From Volvariella volvacea V23 (taxonomy: Eukaryota > Basidiomycota > Agaricomycetes > Agaricales > Pluteaceae): a DNA stretch of 64,000 nt. The position numbers were made by a program, and so were the translations under genes. The notes beneath the pieces are model-generated. The model was not told where the DNA came from. It did not search any database and was given only the letters and a program-made list of their open reading frames with translations. Location of the stretch: assembly GCA_000349905.1 (NCBI GenBank), contig KB722751.1:313394-377393 (forward strand), given 5' to 3'. Below, in pieces: positions 46,481 to 57,738 of the stretch. Position 1 is the stretch's first letter. Each line of letters begins with the position of its first letter.

Positions 46481-47174
46481 ATGGCCCCGATGTAAGTACG
46501 CCATTTATCTCATTGCGCACTCATTTTTGACAATCTTAATTTCCTGTTCCACTAGCGGTGAGTCCTCCCATCTCCATCTGCAGCATGACACTCACCGGAT
46601 ATTGCCAGGTTTCTTTGAGTACGTCAAGCTCGACGAAGAATATATCAAAACCTACGACCAAGTCAAGGCCTTAGCCTCAAAATACTTGGGCGAAGGTCAA
46701 TTCAACTGGAATGACTTTAGGTCATTCGTTAACAATGCAGACAAGGATAAGGTTGCGCCCACCGACTTCAACGCCCTTCCATTCAAGTTGGAAGGTGACA
46801 ACTCCAAAGAGTCGATCTTGATCGATCGTGTTATGATCCTGCTTCCACCCTTTGTGGACAAGGAAGCCGTCGACCAGGAGCATATGAAGAAGGACCTGAC
46901 TTCTGTTGTTCAGGGCTTGGATGCTTTTTGGAATGGTCAAGAGTCCAGCACTGACACGGGAGTCATTGAGCGCCACCATATCGCAGAGTATAACGCACTC
47001 GTTGGTGCTACAAGTGACAAGCCTGGCTACATTCGTGTAGACGTGGCCACAGTGTCGATAGATGCACGTTACAAGAAGGAAACACATCCTATTATTCCCC
47101 CAAAGATCACCAAAGATGGGAACTTTTCGGTCAAGGTCATTAACCTTATTGTTACCAAAGATTTTACTGCGTAA
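46481..47174 (+). CDS. Divergent Cyt-like protein, FFEY subfamily (Cyt copy M)
   Basis: CDS join(46481..46491, 46556..46557, 46609..47174), 192 aa if the 2-nt exon CG is used. Here the 51-nt second intron is also open in frame, so a version retaining it (+17 residues) is possible. Domain marks as in K and L: FFEYVKLDEEYIKTYDQV, FNWNDFRSFV, ESILIDRVMILLPPFVD, AEYNALVGA, RVDVATVSI and C-terminal DFTA. It has no signal peptide. Plus strand, 2.7 kb upstream of typical copy I in the same direction, which mirrors the pair L-J. GTGAGT follows the stop. Confidence 0.75.
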
Positions 47175-47624
47175 ATTGGTGAGTGTGCATTTCCTTCGGT
47201 TTCTTGCCTTTTCCTTAACCGAGAAAACAGATTTTGCAGTAGTCGCAAGGCGATGAATTTAATGTGTCGATGGGTTATCTGTATGATGTGCGTTGTCGGA
47301 CGAGTATCGTATTGTACATTGCCCATTTTTGTTCTCGCAAGCCCAAATCTCATTTATGAAGCATAAGTCGTTTGGGCGTGGTACCGCGTCGCTCGGCTTC
47401 AGTGGGAAAATGTTCAAGTTGCTGCGTGAGACCTATCGTCGAGAATATTCAATACTATCACGTCATGGAAAAGGTACTGAGGCCCTCTCATCGTGGTAAA
47501 ATAATCAGGGAGGGAACGAGGCTGTCTGCTCCATCGCCCCCGGAAACCGCATTATGGATACACCCCTGCCTCATTTCTTACCCTGCAGATCTAATCACCT
47601 CAATAAACCGAATTTAAATGTTTA

Positions 47625-47860
47625 CCCTGTACATGCATGCGATCGCCGTGAGGGGAGAAGTAAAATTAAATGCACTGGGTAGTACGCGTGGCACCGAAAT
47701 CTAGAAGCACAGCATACCTTTAGATAGTTCGTGTTGGAAAGCCCGCCGGTAGGCAATATGGGGCACCACAATACCAGTCCTCCGGTGCCGTAACACCCCA
47801 GCAGCCCGATCTGCATTATACAGGGATGCTGAAAGGGACATGCGTAAGTCATCTAATCTC
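47625..47860 (-). repeat. Duplicated 3' flank of divergent Cyt genes, copy at M
   Basis: In reverse this matches 56150-56400 (for example tgcagatcggg, cttaccggcggg-ctt, agatttcggtg-cac, catttaatttt). It also matches 36640-36930 more weakly. It marks the duplicated unit around the divergent Cyt genes. Confidence 0.65.
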
Positions 47861-48289
47861 GATTCAAGGGCTCAGAACGGCCTTATGTTCGGTCAGGTGA
47901 GCAGACTACCTCTGGGTCAAGAATAAATTATTGTTCGTTATCGGATAACTTGGAGGCTTCGATATTCGGTGCCTCCATTTGCACTGTCGAGAAGCATACT
48001 TACACAAAGGAAGTTGTACCTTACATGCTTGTTCTTCTGATAAGTTTGTTTCTTTAGGAATTCATTAATGACTTACAAGAACGACTCTATAGCCTACGGA
48101 GACGGCCTTGAGGAGTCACCTTCCCCCTGATTCAGATGAAATATTGTGCACGCGGGCATGGCGACTAATTTGTCGGTATGACAATGTCCCGAGATTACTG
48201 AATTTTTGTGAACATCAATCCTCACAAGACAAGAGCATTACTTGCAACGTAACTGCGTTTTCATCTGTAGAATGCTCGAAGATTTCATG

Positions 48290-48400
48290 GCCCGCCACGG
48301 AGACGAATACATTGTGGTCACAGGACTTGAGGGTGTCGGTGAATGCAGCCTTCTTCGCTTCCGGCATCAGATGCACTGCAGGTACGAATGAAATGCGCAT
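48290..48400 (-). repeat. Duplicated segment between M and I
   Basis: In reverse it matches 55680-55790, between J and L (tcgtacctgca-tgcatctgatg-cggaagcgaa, aagtcctg). Both lie at the same place in the mirror-image halves. Confidence 0.6.
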
Positions 48401-48589
48401 TGCCTCCTGGTGGATGACGTGTCTATTTCTTCACGGGATCGGATCTTTATCGTGGTTTGACACGAAGCAAGGGAGAATGGCGGATGCCAAACGGTGCACA
48501 GAAAGAGACCGTTCTTTGGGAGACGAAATGGTGCCAGCGCCGTGAACACATGGGCCCTTGTGATGCACTATTTTGCACCACCCTCTCGG

Positions 48590-48975
48590 CTGCAGTTGTT
48601 GGATGACTTCAACCTTAACGTTAACAATCTCGTTCACTGATATTCGTTCAAGAAAGGCATGAACAATACGTGTTATACATGCGGTGGGGAGGAAATCGAT
48701 GGGAAATGTAAAGATATGAAGGTGCGTTATTCGGACTGATGGTGGAGTATTGCATTGATTTCTATCATCAATTCGAACAGAAGAATAATATTCAGACATC
48801 CTCAAAGGATCGCGAAATGAACTCGTAATTCTAGGGATAAAGGGCTTGGACACCGCTGTAGATGCAAGGGTGAGATGTTCTATCTTGAAATATGAGACTC
48901 GGTGATCTGTGAGAATCCCCAAGATTTATTCAGAACGAAATTATGATGGAACAGGGTTCAGAATCATTCTACTTG
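48590..48975 (+). repeat. Duplicated 5' flank of Cyt copy I
   Basis: Matches in reverse the 5' flank of copy J (54525-54930), for example gatcgcgaaatgaactcgtaa, agatgttctatcttgaaa and ccaagatttattc-gaacgaaatt. It is weaker in the flank of F (32395-32770). The match stretches over several hundred bases upstream of the genes. Confidence 0.7.
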
Positions 48976-49179
48976 ACGGTGTACTGTATCTCGAGATCCC
49001 TGTCTTATTACGACATCATTTGGACTAAGGCTTCAACATGCGCTGATGCTAGTTCCTCTACCTGTAGGTCACGAACGCATTCCTCAAACGGAATACTTAA
49101 GCTGAATTTCTATATAAGCCTCCTCTGTCGCACTCCTTCCCTAGCACAAGCTCTCATCGCAATATCAACGAGAATCATC

Positions 49180-49920
49180 ATGTCCGATTTGTAAGCGCAG
49201 TCTTCACCTCGATTTCACTCATTCTGATTATCCACAACGTTTTGCAGTAAAGTCACAGGTCAGATTGTCCCACGTCATGCCCAGAATTTGGTACTCACCA
49301 ATCGCTCATCTTTTCTAGCTACCGGCGAAGACAACGTCTTCCAACCCGTTGATCAGCTCCCAGAGGAGCTCATCCCGACCAGCATGCAGGTCATGAAGTT
49401 CAGTGGAAAGTATTTGAAGCTCGAGGACGACAAGGCCTACTTCGATTGGACCAACTTCAAGAAAGCCGTCGACGATTACCAAGGAGATGACATGAGCTTT
49501 GACAAGTACGATCGGTCGACCATCAACCAGCAGGAGCAAGAGGCAAAATTGATGGTTGACAAGATCGCCAAGTTCCTCCACGATGCCTTTGCTGCGTCCA
49601 TCGACATGTCCAAGCTCGCGGCTATCATCTTGAACACGTTCACCAACTTGGAGACGGAGAGCGAGAGTGGATTCTTGCAGTTCTCAAAGAGTAGTATCCA
49701 GAAGAACTCGTCTTGGGAGTATAGGGTGCTGTTCTCTGTTCCATTTGGTGAACATGCACCCTCGTACTTCTATAGCTTGGTGACCACTATCCTTATCACT
49801 GCGGACATTGAGGAAAAGAGTGGCTGGTGGGGTCTTACCTCTTCGACCAAGAGAAATTTTGGTGTCCAGATTGATGCATTGGAACTTGTCGTCAAGAAAG
49901 GCTTCAGGGCTCCTAACTAG
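49180..49920 (+). CDS. Cyt/volvatoxin-like pore-forming protein (Cyt copy I)
   Basis: CDS join(49180..49190, 49248..49258, 49319..49920), 207 aa. The two 11-nt exons encode the start (MSD-F-KVTA). The domain exon is nearly the same as in J and F: FQPVDQLPEELIPTSMQV, YFDWTNFKKAVDDY, GDDMSFDKYD, a helical region with KLAAIILNTFTNLE, SSWEYRVLFSVPFGE, SGWWGLTSS and KGFRAPN. The typical length for Cyt-like proteins of mushrooms is about 190-210 residues, so it looks complete. A TATATAA lies at 49111-49117, 63-69 bp before the ATG. The stop TAG overlaps GTGAGT. Strong similarity to J means a recent duplication or gene conversion. Confidence 0.9.
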
Positions 49921-50504
49921 TGAGTATTCATCCAAGATTGCGCATTTACGTTTTGGTTGACTTTACGCCTGCCATCAGAATTCGATGACTCCATAGCACG
50001 AGTGAGAAGTACGCTCCTATGGAACTGGCTTGTAACATGTATTGGTGTAAGGTAGTCGCTGATTGTGTCCTCGTTGTGTGTTATAAATGATTGGTGTCTG
50101 TACTCCATATCTTGTGTTCCAGCCTGAATGACGTGAGTAGATGCAGTGTGAGCCTTACTATGCATGATAGCATCTTCACCGTCGACTGCAATGGTGCGAG
50201 TGGTGCATAAATGCCTCTAGAGACGGCCTAGGTTTTATTTCCCCATTCTAGCGCATTGAAACATGAGGCTTTTGCAAGAGGAATTGCTCCCCGCCCCTTT
50301 TCGGCCCACTGAAACTTGAATTTCATCCATATTCTTCGTCCCCAACTTCCTTCCCACCACGATATCTCAGTAAGCATAGCCAAAAGACGTAGAGCTTTAG
50401 ATGGTTAACTTCACGTGCAGAATCTTAATCAAGGGCTAGCGATTCAAACTATACACAGATCCAGGATTGAAGGTTTTTGCCTTGGGGCAGGGGTTTATCA
50501 ACTT

Positions 50505-50656
50505 AGGCCCCCCCCTCGGCAAATGGGTTAGGTTGGTTTTGGCAGGTTAGCTCCCGCCAAATTCGAGGTGATGGGACCTGGCTGGTTAGGTTGGATCTGC
50601 CAAAATCACGACCTAACCTGACCTGTGCCCAACCTAACCTACTTGCTGAGGGGCCT
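50505..50656. mobile_element. Small MITE-like palindromic element
   Basis: The ends are inverted: aggcccccccctcggcaa at the left pairs with ttgctgaggggcct at the right. Inside, each half holds GGGTTAGGTTGG or its complement CCAACCTAACC, and a TTTTGGCA/TGCCAAAA pair, so almost the whole 150-bp unit can fold on itself. The flanks read TTA on both sides, which could be a target-site duplication. No coding capacity. The surrounding 49921-51499 has no supported gene. Confidence 0.6.
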
Positions 50657-51499
50657 TATGTTTCCATAAAAAGGCTGCGATCGCTTATTTGTATCTATTT
50701 GATTGCGCCACCCAAGATGTCTTGTGTGCTGGCAGTTTGAACTTGCCCATCTCATACCGTTAAACACCCTTCTATCACAGACCATTAAGAACCCCCTCCA
50801 GCGTAGCCCGCTCATCGGGGGGGATTGTCACGCAGAACTCCTACGTTCTTCATCCAACATCTTAAATGGTGAATGAGCCTGAGTGCTGCAATACCTCTGT
50901 AGGGGAAAATAAATGTCAAGGCGGTTTCAAAAAACATCTCCGAGTAGGCATGACGACTATATGCACCAGCAACAGCACAACAATATTGAATCGCCCAAGC
51001 ATCCTCAGGGTACACCTTATACGTCACAGAAAAAAATCGTCGCAATAGAGAATGAATTGAAAAATGATGTATTAGTTCCCCTCAGGGTTCCACTCGGATT
51101 CCGATGTCGACCACAGGCCAGTGAGTCCTTTGCTCTAATTCCTTTTTCAGATTTTCACGACGCATGCGTGATTCGAAGCATATATGCGTGCCAGGGCGTA
51201 GTTCCACGAGTCTAGCGTTGGCGTCGTGCAGAAAGTTGATGAACCTTGGTGATCAGAGGCTTTTATGCTCCCTCCCATGTCACTGGCCGTTGGTAAGTCT
51301 CAATATCAATTTAGAAGGGGAACCAACGTCAACGCACTGCACGCATTAGTGTGTGCATGTGTAACGTTAACACGATGCATCATTGAACCGCGACTCACGA
51401 CCAGTCCCCAACACCAACCACAAAATCTCGTCTCATGCGTCGATAAGTTTTATCATTACTTTACTTTAAGCCAATCTACTATTTTCGAACATCTTCCAA

Positions 51500-53229
51500 C
51501 TATGGGTCTCGAAGAAGTTCATCTGCGGTAGGACGTTCAGACGGGTCAATCCTCAAACATCTGGCTATAAAGCGCGCTACATCCCCGCGCTCCTCCTTCG
51601 TCATATCCGTGAACGTAAATTGTTCCAAGAGCATCTCGGATGGTAGTCCAATGTCTTCTCAAGCTCCAGGCACAGCCTCTGCCTGAACGGCGTTTTTAAT
51701 CCTCTTGAGCAAGTCTACAGAAAAAATACCAATAAACATCAGTAGTATTGCACCAGTGGCGACGTCCAATGATCTGACCCAGAGCAGAAGGCGATAATAC
51801 CCATTTTGCCATGCGAGAGGTTTGGTTTGAATCGCAAACGATTCAATAGAGCAACATCTGATACGTGACATATTCCGTCGTACCAAGAACTAGCACCCCT
51901 AGTACAACTTTTAAAGGATCGTCCCGCAGACATACGCATATAGTATGCGGCTCTTCCTCGAGTAGCCGAAGAAATTCCGATGATGCCTCTGCAAGTAAAA
52001 GATTGTCCAAAGTCAAGAGACTATACGCCTATCGTGATCATGGTTATAAGGAAATTAGAGTATTTTGACCGAGACGGCCATTAATGCAAATTCTTACCAT
52101 AGGTCGAAGGGCCCAGATGTCGACTGCTTTTTTCCATTCATCACTGAGGAATGTTTCTGGTGCCTGCTTCTCACATTCTGTGGCTGATTGAGAATTGCTG
52201 GTTTAGAACGGATGGGTGATATACAGCCGCCAAAGTTCGATAGGATGAACCTCTTGTTGTGGAGTCCCTCGTTGGAAGGTTGAGGCAGATCGTGAGCCTC
52301 CCATTCAGGTCGAACTCGTAGTACTTCGGATTCTAAGTCTTGAATAGGTCTCGAATCTGCATCATACCGCTTTGATTTGTCCTTTTTTTTTCCCAAGCCA
52401 AGCTCGAGTCTACCGCAACCACCATACATCCCATCTTAACATCTGCCGCAGCATACGCATATGAAGGCGCATTCAGACCGCGGAAAGTAAAAATCCACTC
52501 GCCTCGATACACTACGCCGTGTTTGTGTAAGTACGAAAGCGCCTTCAAAACGTCCCTGACAACGATCTTGACCGCACGAAGCGAAACCTCATTGTCTTCC
52601 TTAGCTAGTCAGTTCGCCATGTCAGAAAGGCTGCAATGTTCTTAGTCATGGACAAGACACAGCTGCACCCTCTCCGCCCTAGAGTCGTCAACCCCACGCA
52701 AAACGATGTAATCAACGAGCATGCTGCAGTTGTTCTCAGCCGCACCCTTGTCCAGTTTTTTGTATATATCGAACTCGTAACTACTTGAATGCAAATTGAA
52801 GTTGCTGAGAGAGCAGCTCAGGATGCTAACGGCCACGAACCGGTCAAGTCTGTATATGTGCACATTAGATGTTGACCAGAATGAGCACTACAGCACCAGT
52901 AAATGAATGGAGGAGGCACCCTTACACATGATCTTTGGCAACCCACGTAGTTGCGCAAAACCCGGTCGCGATTCTTCGCTTCAACTTGAAACGTACATCG
53001 GCACCAAGCTTGTCTCCGGGAGCGCCATGGTAGAAGAAATACCCAAAGTCACTTGGGATATAATCCATTAGAGCACGCTTTCGGCCTCGTGATGTCTATA
53101 TGTTGAAGACTCTTCGTGTCTCGCGTTCCTACTTGTTACGACGTCTCGACAAGGAAGAGATTGAGGACAAGGAATCTGGATTGAGTGGAGTTTTGAGTAG
53201 CGCAAAATCTGGGGAAGTGGGAATGGCAT
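51500..53229 (-). pseudogene. SRPK-like kinase pseudogene (kinase copy 3)
   Basis: All regions of the gene are still recognisable: the leader (MPFPLPQILRYSK at 53229), the KLKRRIATGFCATTWVAKD segment in place of a glycine loop, RFVAVSIL (β3 Lys replaced by Ser), the AAENNCSMLVDY helix, LKALSYLHKHGVVYR, and the end ERPTADELLRDP. It is broken by a frameshift near 53080, stops near 52640 and 52590, further stops near 52325 and 52180, and a TAG at the Trp of the final DPWL. It lies at the centre of the mirror-image pair of Cyt cassettes. Confidence 0.75.
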
Positions 53230-53574
53230 TCGCGAAAGCTAGTGTAGCTGGGCGTTCAAGTTAAGGCGAGCGAACAAAGCTTGGTCGTCTCTAAAGATTT
53301 CATACGCCACTCACAGCGTCGAAGGCTCTATCATCGAAGCATCGTCACGTGCGTAATGAGCCTCGCATCGCTTAAAGCACAAGATACGAAGTACAGACTC
53401 GGACACGAATCCATTCAAAACACACGATGAGGACACAATTGACAACTACATTACATCAATACATGCTGCCAGCTGACTCGATACATGGCACTCCACTCGT
53501 GACAGGGAGTTAGCGAATTCTGGTGGCATACAGGTCAATCACGGGAGAAAGATGCAGTTGGATATGAATACTCA

Positions 53575-54315
53575 CTAGTTAGGAGCCCTGAAGCCCTTCT
53601 TGACAACAAGTTCCAATGCATCGATCTGGACACCAAAATTCTTCCTAGTTGAAGAGGTCAGACCCCACCAACCAGTCTTCTCCTCAATGTCCGCAGTGAT
53701 AAGGATAGTGGTCACCAAGCTATAGAAGTACGAGGGTGCATGTTCACCAAATGGAACGGAGAAGAGCACTCTGTACTCCCAAGACGAGTTCTTCTGGGTG
53801 CTACTCTTCGAGAACTGCAAGAATCCACTCTCGCTCTCCGTCTCCAAGTTGGTGAACGTATTGAGAATAATAGCCGCAAGCTTGGACATGTCGATGGACG
53901 CAGCAAAGGCATCGTGGAGGAATTTGGCGACTTTATTCACCATAGTCCCTGCGTCTTGCTCCTGCTGGTAGATGGTCGATTGGTCGTACTTGTCAAAGCT
54001 CATGTCATCTCCTTGGTAATCATCAACGGCTTTCTTGAAGTTGGTCCAATCGAAGTAGGCCTTGTCGTCCTCAAGCTTCAAATACTTTCCACTGAACTTC
54101 ATGACCTGCATGCTGGTCGGGATAAGCTCCTCTGGGAGCTGATCGACCGGTTGGAAGACGTTATCTTCAGCGGTAGCTAGAAAAGATGAGCGACGAATGA
54201 GCAACAAATTCTGGGCGCAATGTGGGACAATCTAACCTGTGACTTTACTGCAAAACGTTGTGGATAATCAGAATGAGTGAAATCGAGGAGAAAATTGTGC
54301 ATACAGATCGGACAT
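53575..54315 (-). CDS. Cyt/volvatoxin-like pore-forming protein (Cyt copy J)
   Basis: CDS complement(53575..54176, 54237..54247, 54305..54315), 207 aa. Exon lengths (11, 11, 602) and introns match copy I exactly in layout, and the protein differs from I by only a few residues (for example QSTIYQQEQDAGTMVN versus RSTINQQEQEAKLMVD). Marks: FQPVDQLPEEL, YFDWTNFK, GDDMSFDKYD, WEYRV, TGWWGL and KGFRAPN. A TATATAAG-type box lies 65-70 bp upstream (about 54379-54386). The stop TAG overlaps GTGAGT. The 3' flank is shared with copy F, the 5' flank with I and F. Confidence 0.9.
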
Positions 54316-54524
54316 GATGATTCTGGTTCGTATTGTGGTGAAAGCTTGTGTTGGGGGAGAGTGCGAAAGAGAGGGGGCTTATATAGAAGTCCAGCCCCAA
54401 GTATTCCACTTGTGCTGATGCCAGTTTGTCTACTCTTAGGTGGCAAATGCACCGCTTATGTCCAAGCCCTTGGTCCTGTGCAGTCAGACGAGCACAAGTG
54501 ATGTCGTGAAGAGACAACAATCCC

Positions 54525-54930
54525 GAATTTTACTGCCAGGTAGAATGATTCTGAACTTTGTTCCATCATAATTTCGTTCCGAATAAATCTTGGGGTTTCT
54601 CGCGAAACGAGTATGAGCCACATCGCCGTGGTCTTATGTTTCAAGATAGAACATCTTGCCCCTGCAGCCACGACAATGCCCGAATCCTTTATCACCAATG
54701 TTACGAGTTCATTTCGCGATACTTTGAAGAGGACTGAGCATTATTCTTCTGCTCGAATCCATGATAGAAATCAGTGCCATCATCACTCCGAATAGCACAT
54801 TTCCATACCTTTCAATTTCATGTCGATTTTTGCCTTATTCTGTACAGAATACTTTATGATCCTTGCTTCCACGGTCATCGGTAAACGAGGTTGTTGTTGA
54901 CGTTAAAGTTGAGGTCACACAGCAACCGAG
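54525..54930 (-). repeat. Duplicated 5' flank of Cyt copy J
   Basis: Inverted match to 48590-48975 and weaker match to 32395-32770; see the entries there. It contains no gene. Confidence 0.7.
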
Positions 54931-55679
54931 AGTGCAGTGCGAAATGTCCCCAACAAATGCTTTGATTGGACTAGAAATTGAGACTCAGAGCGCTGCTGGA
55001 ACACATAGAACTTTGTGATGTGGGCAACAAATCTTCACATAAGTAGCTGTAGGTCGACGTGCACCTTGACACGGAAAAATCAAGTATTCAAGCCGATGTG
55101 AAATAACTCGAAGAATAATTCATGCAACACACAACAAAATGGAAAACGGTGATCGAGTCAGTGATAATGAGGTTGAAAATCCCCATCTTTACGTGGACGA
55201 GTATAACCTTAGGGGATGGAACCAAAAATAAGTCTCGCAATATTGTACAGAAAATTTTCCAAATCGGGAGCCAGAATCCCTGAATAAATTACAGGTCTCG
55301 TGCAGGGCAATATCAGGGAAAGAGTTCCAGCGCCCGACGAGATTTCTGATTTCTGAAGTGCCACGCCCTAAGAACATGGCATAGTGGGGTGCCCATCCGG
55401 CTTTAATCTAACATTTGCAGCGGGCGTTCATAAGGTTTGGGCATATCCATATCCAATCCAACCATACTGCATCAAGGCCCAAACCTTCAGCTTCGAATTC
55501 CATCATGCATTGTGACTTAGTCCTCCCATCCGCAGATCTAGAGAGTGATTTATTCCTCTCTATCGTCAGGTAGTCTCCATTTTATTCCTAAAGGGTAAGA
55601 ACTGAAGTCGGCTATGATATTCATCAATTTCTGTAAGGAAAACTAGATGTCATGAACACGACATCCTTCGAAGTGCGAT

Positions 55680-55790
55680 GGACGGTTCACTCGTACCTGC
55701 ATTGCATCTGATGGCGGAAGCGAAAAGACTGCATTCGCCGATAACCAAGTCCTGCAATCACGGCATATTCATTTCCATGACGGAGCCATG
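55680..55790 (+). repeat. Duplicated segment between J and L
   Basis: Inverted match to 48290-48400. I can support no gene between 54931 and 56812. Confidence 0.6.
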
Positions 55791-56149
55791 GAACGTTTGG
55801 GGATCAAATCGTTGTTACGTTGTGAGTGAGGGACCTGTCTCCCCAGGTTCTCCTAGACGCTTATCTACAAGAATTCAGTGACCTTGGAGTGCTCTCTACA
55901 TCGATCGATTATTCGCCATTTCTGCGTGCACGATAGATGACATTTGAACAAGGTGGGATATAACTGCTTGAGGTTGTTTCTGTAAGCGGCGGCGTTAGCA
56001 TGGTTGTCGTAAAGTGTTGAAGAATTCCCGAGGAAATTAGCCCCTTAGAAGAGTAAGCGGCGATCACACTTCAGTGTCCATTGCAATGGCATGATTATCA
56101 GTCGAGAGAATGGAAGCCCTTAGTTACCCCTCCCGCCTAGCAGTGGACC

Positions 56150-56400
56150 CTCAAATCGAGATGACTTACGTGCGTGCTTCGCGTCCCTGTACAATGCAGA
56201 TCGGGATTTTTGAAGAGTTACGGCATCAGAGAATTGACACTGGTTCCCCATGGTCGATCCCTTACCGGCGGGCTTCTACCTTCAGCCACCCAAAGGTGGG
56301 ATGCGTTCCTAGATTTCGGTGGCACATGTCCTAATTAGTCCATTTAATTTTGCTTCTCGCCTCATGGTGATCGCGAGTATGTAGGGGACAAAATCTGAAT
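56150..56400 (+). repeat. Duplicated 3' flank of divergent Cyt genes, copy at L
   Basis: Matches 36640-36930 in the same orientation and 47625-47860 in reverse, always on the 3' side of the FFEY-type gene. Confidence 0.65.
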
Positions 56401-56812
56401 CAGTTCCTTGAGGCGATTAGATCCAGGGGGAGCTCAAAGCAGGCAAAGGGTACTCTAGAATGCAATTTCCGAGGAGATGAATAGACAACATCGCCGTCCG
56501 CTTTCTGATGCCTTATCATCTACAATAGTCCCAAATCGTGTCAACGGTCTTTGATCTAAATTCTCGCCGTGGCAACTTGAGCATTCCAACACCGTAATCA
56601 AGCAACGCAGTCCGAGGCCAAAGATTCATACTTCATAAATGGGATCGTGGTTTGCGAGACCAAAAAAAAGCAAGCAAAACACGATATTCGTTCGACAACG
56701 CACATCATACAAATATTACAACAATCCAGATTCACTGCCTTACTACTACTGCAAGATCTATTTTCTCGGTTAGGAAAGGCTCAAAAACCGGAGGAATGAC
56801 ACACTCACCAAC

Positions 56813-57510
56813 TTATGCAGTAAAGCCTTTAGCAACAATAAGGTTAATGACCTTGACCGAAAAGTTTCCGTCCTTGGTGATCTTCGGGGGAATGATAGGA
56901 TGCGTCTCCTTCTTGTAACGTGCATCTATCGACACAGTAGCCACATCAACACGAATGTAACCAGGCTTATCGCTTGCAGCACCAACGAGCGCCCTATACT
57001 CCGTCACATGGTGGCGCTCGATCACTCCCTTATCGGTGCTGGTGGACTCCTGACCGTCCCAAAAGGCATCCAAACCCTGGACCACCGACGTCAGGTCCTT
57101 CTTCATCTGCTCCTGGTCAACGGCGTCCTTGTCCACAAAGGGTGGAAGCAGGATCATAACGCGATCGATCAAGACCGACTCTTTGGCGCTATCGCCTTCC
57201 AACTTGAATGGAAGGGCGTTGAAGTCGGTTGGAGCGATCTTGTCCTTGTCTGCATCGTTGACGAACGACCTGAAGTTGTCCCAGTTGAATTCGTCCTCGC
57301 CCAGGTATTTGGAGGCCAAGGCTTTGACCTGTTCGTAGGTTGGGATATATTCTTCGTCGAGCTTGACGTACTCAAAGAAACCTAAGGATATCCGATAAGC
57401 CTCACTCTGCAAACAGATGTAGGACAACTTACCGCTGATGGTACGGAGAAATTGAGACTATCAACAATGGGCAGGCAATGGGATGAAGAACGCACTTACA
57501 TGGGAGCCAT
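56813..57510 (-). CDS. Divergent Cyt-like protein, FFEY subfamily (Cyt copy L)
   Basis: CDS complement(56813..57381, 57433..57434, 57500..57510), 193 aa with a 2-nt exon CG. As in M, the 51-nt second intron is also open in frame. Very similar to M: FFEYVKLDEEYIPTYEQV, FNWDNFRSFV, SVLIDRVMILLPPFVD, TEYRALVGAASDKP, RVDVATVSI and C-terminal KGFTA. The KGF motif near the end is shared with typical Cyt copies and supports common ancestry. A TATTTAAA-type box lies near 57585. GTGAGT follows the stop by a few bases. It lies directly downstream of kinase copy 6, as K lies downstream of kinase copy 2. Confidence 0.77.
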
Positions 57511-57713
57511 TTCTCTGGATCTTATGTGGTAGGAGTAGCGATTTGGACAGCGTCCTTGAAGAACGAGGTATAAAGCACGAGTTTAAATAGTACCCCGACG
57601 GCTTGCTGATGTCAGCCAAACGGAATTCCACCATGAGCCGCTGACAACTAGAAGTAGGTGTCCAAATGCGTACTTTGGAGTGCTGGATACAGCATGACCG
57701 CCTGGTAAATTCA

Positions 57714-57738
57714 GCGAACAGAATGTTCGAGAGGGAAG
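57714..57738 (-). promoter_or_regulatory. Conserved CGAACA-n3-TGTTCG palindrome upstream of L
   Basis: Same block as at 38378, with perfect 6-bp arms and the following GAGAGGGAAG. The rest of 57511-58446 holds no supported gene. Confidence 0.55.

Noticed and set aside
46481..46491. Start of copy M in the upstream open frame at 46416
   Set aside because: The ATG at 46481 with an 11-nt exon matches all relatives; the frame from 46416 merely runs through the introns.
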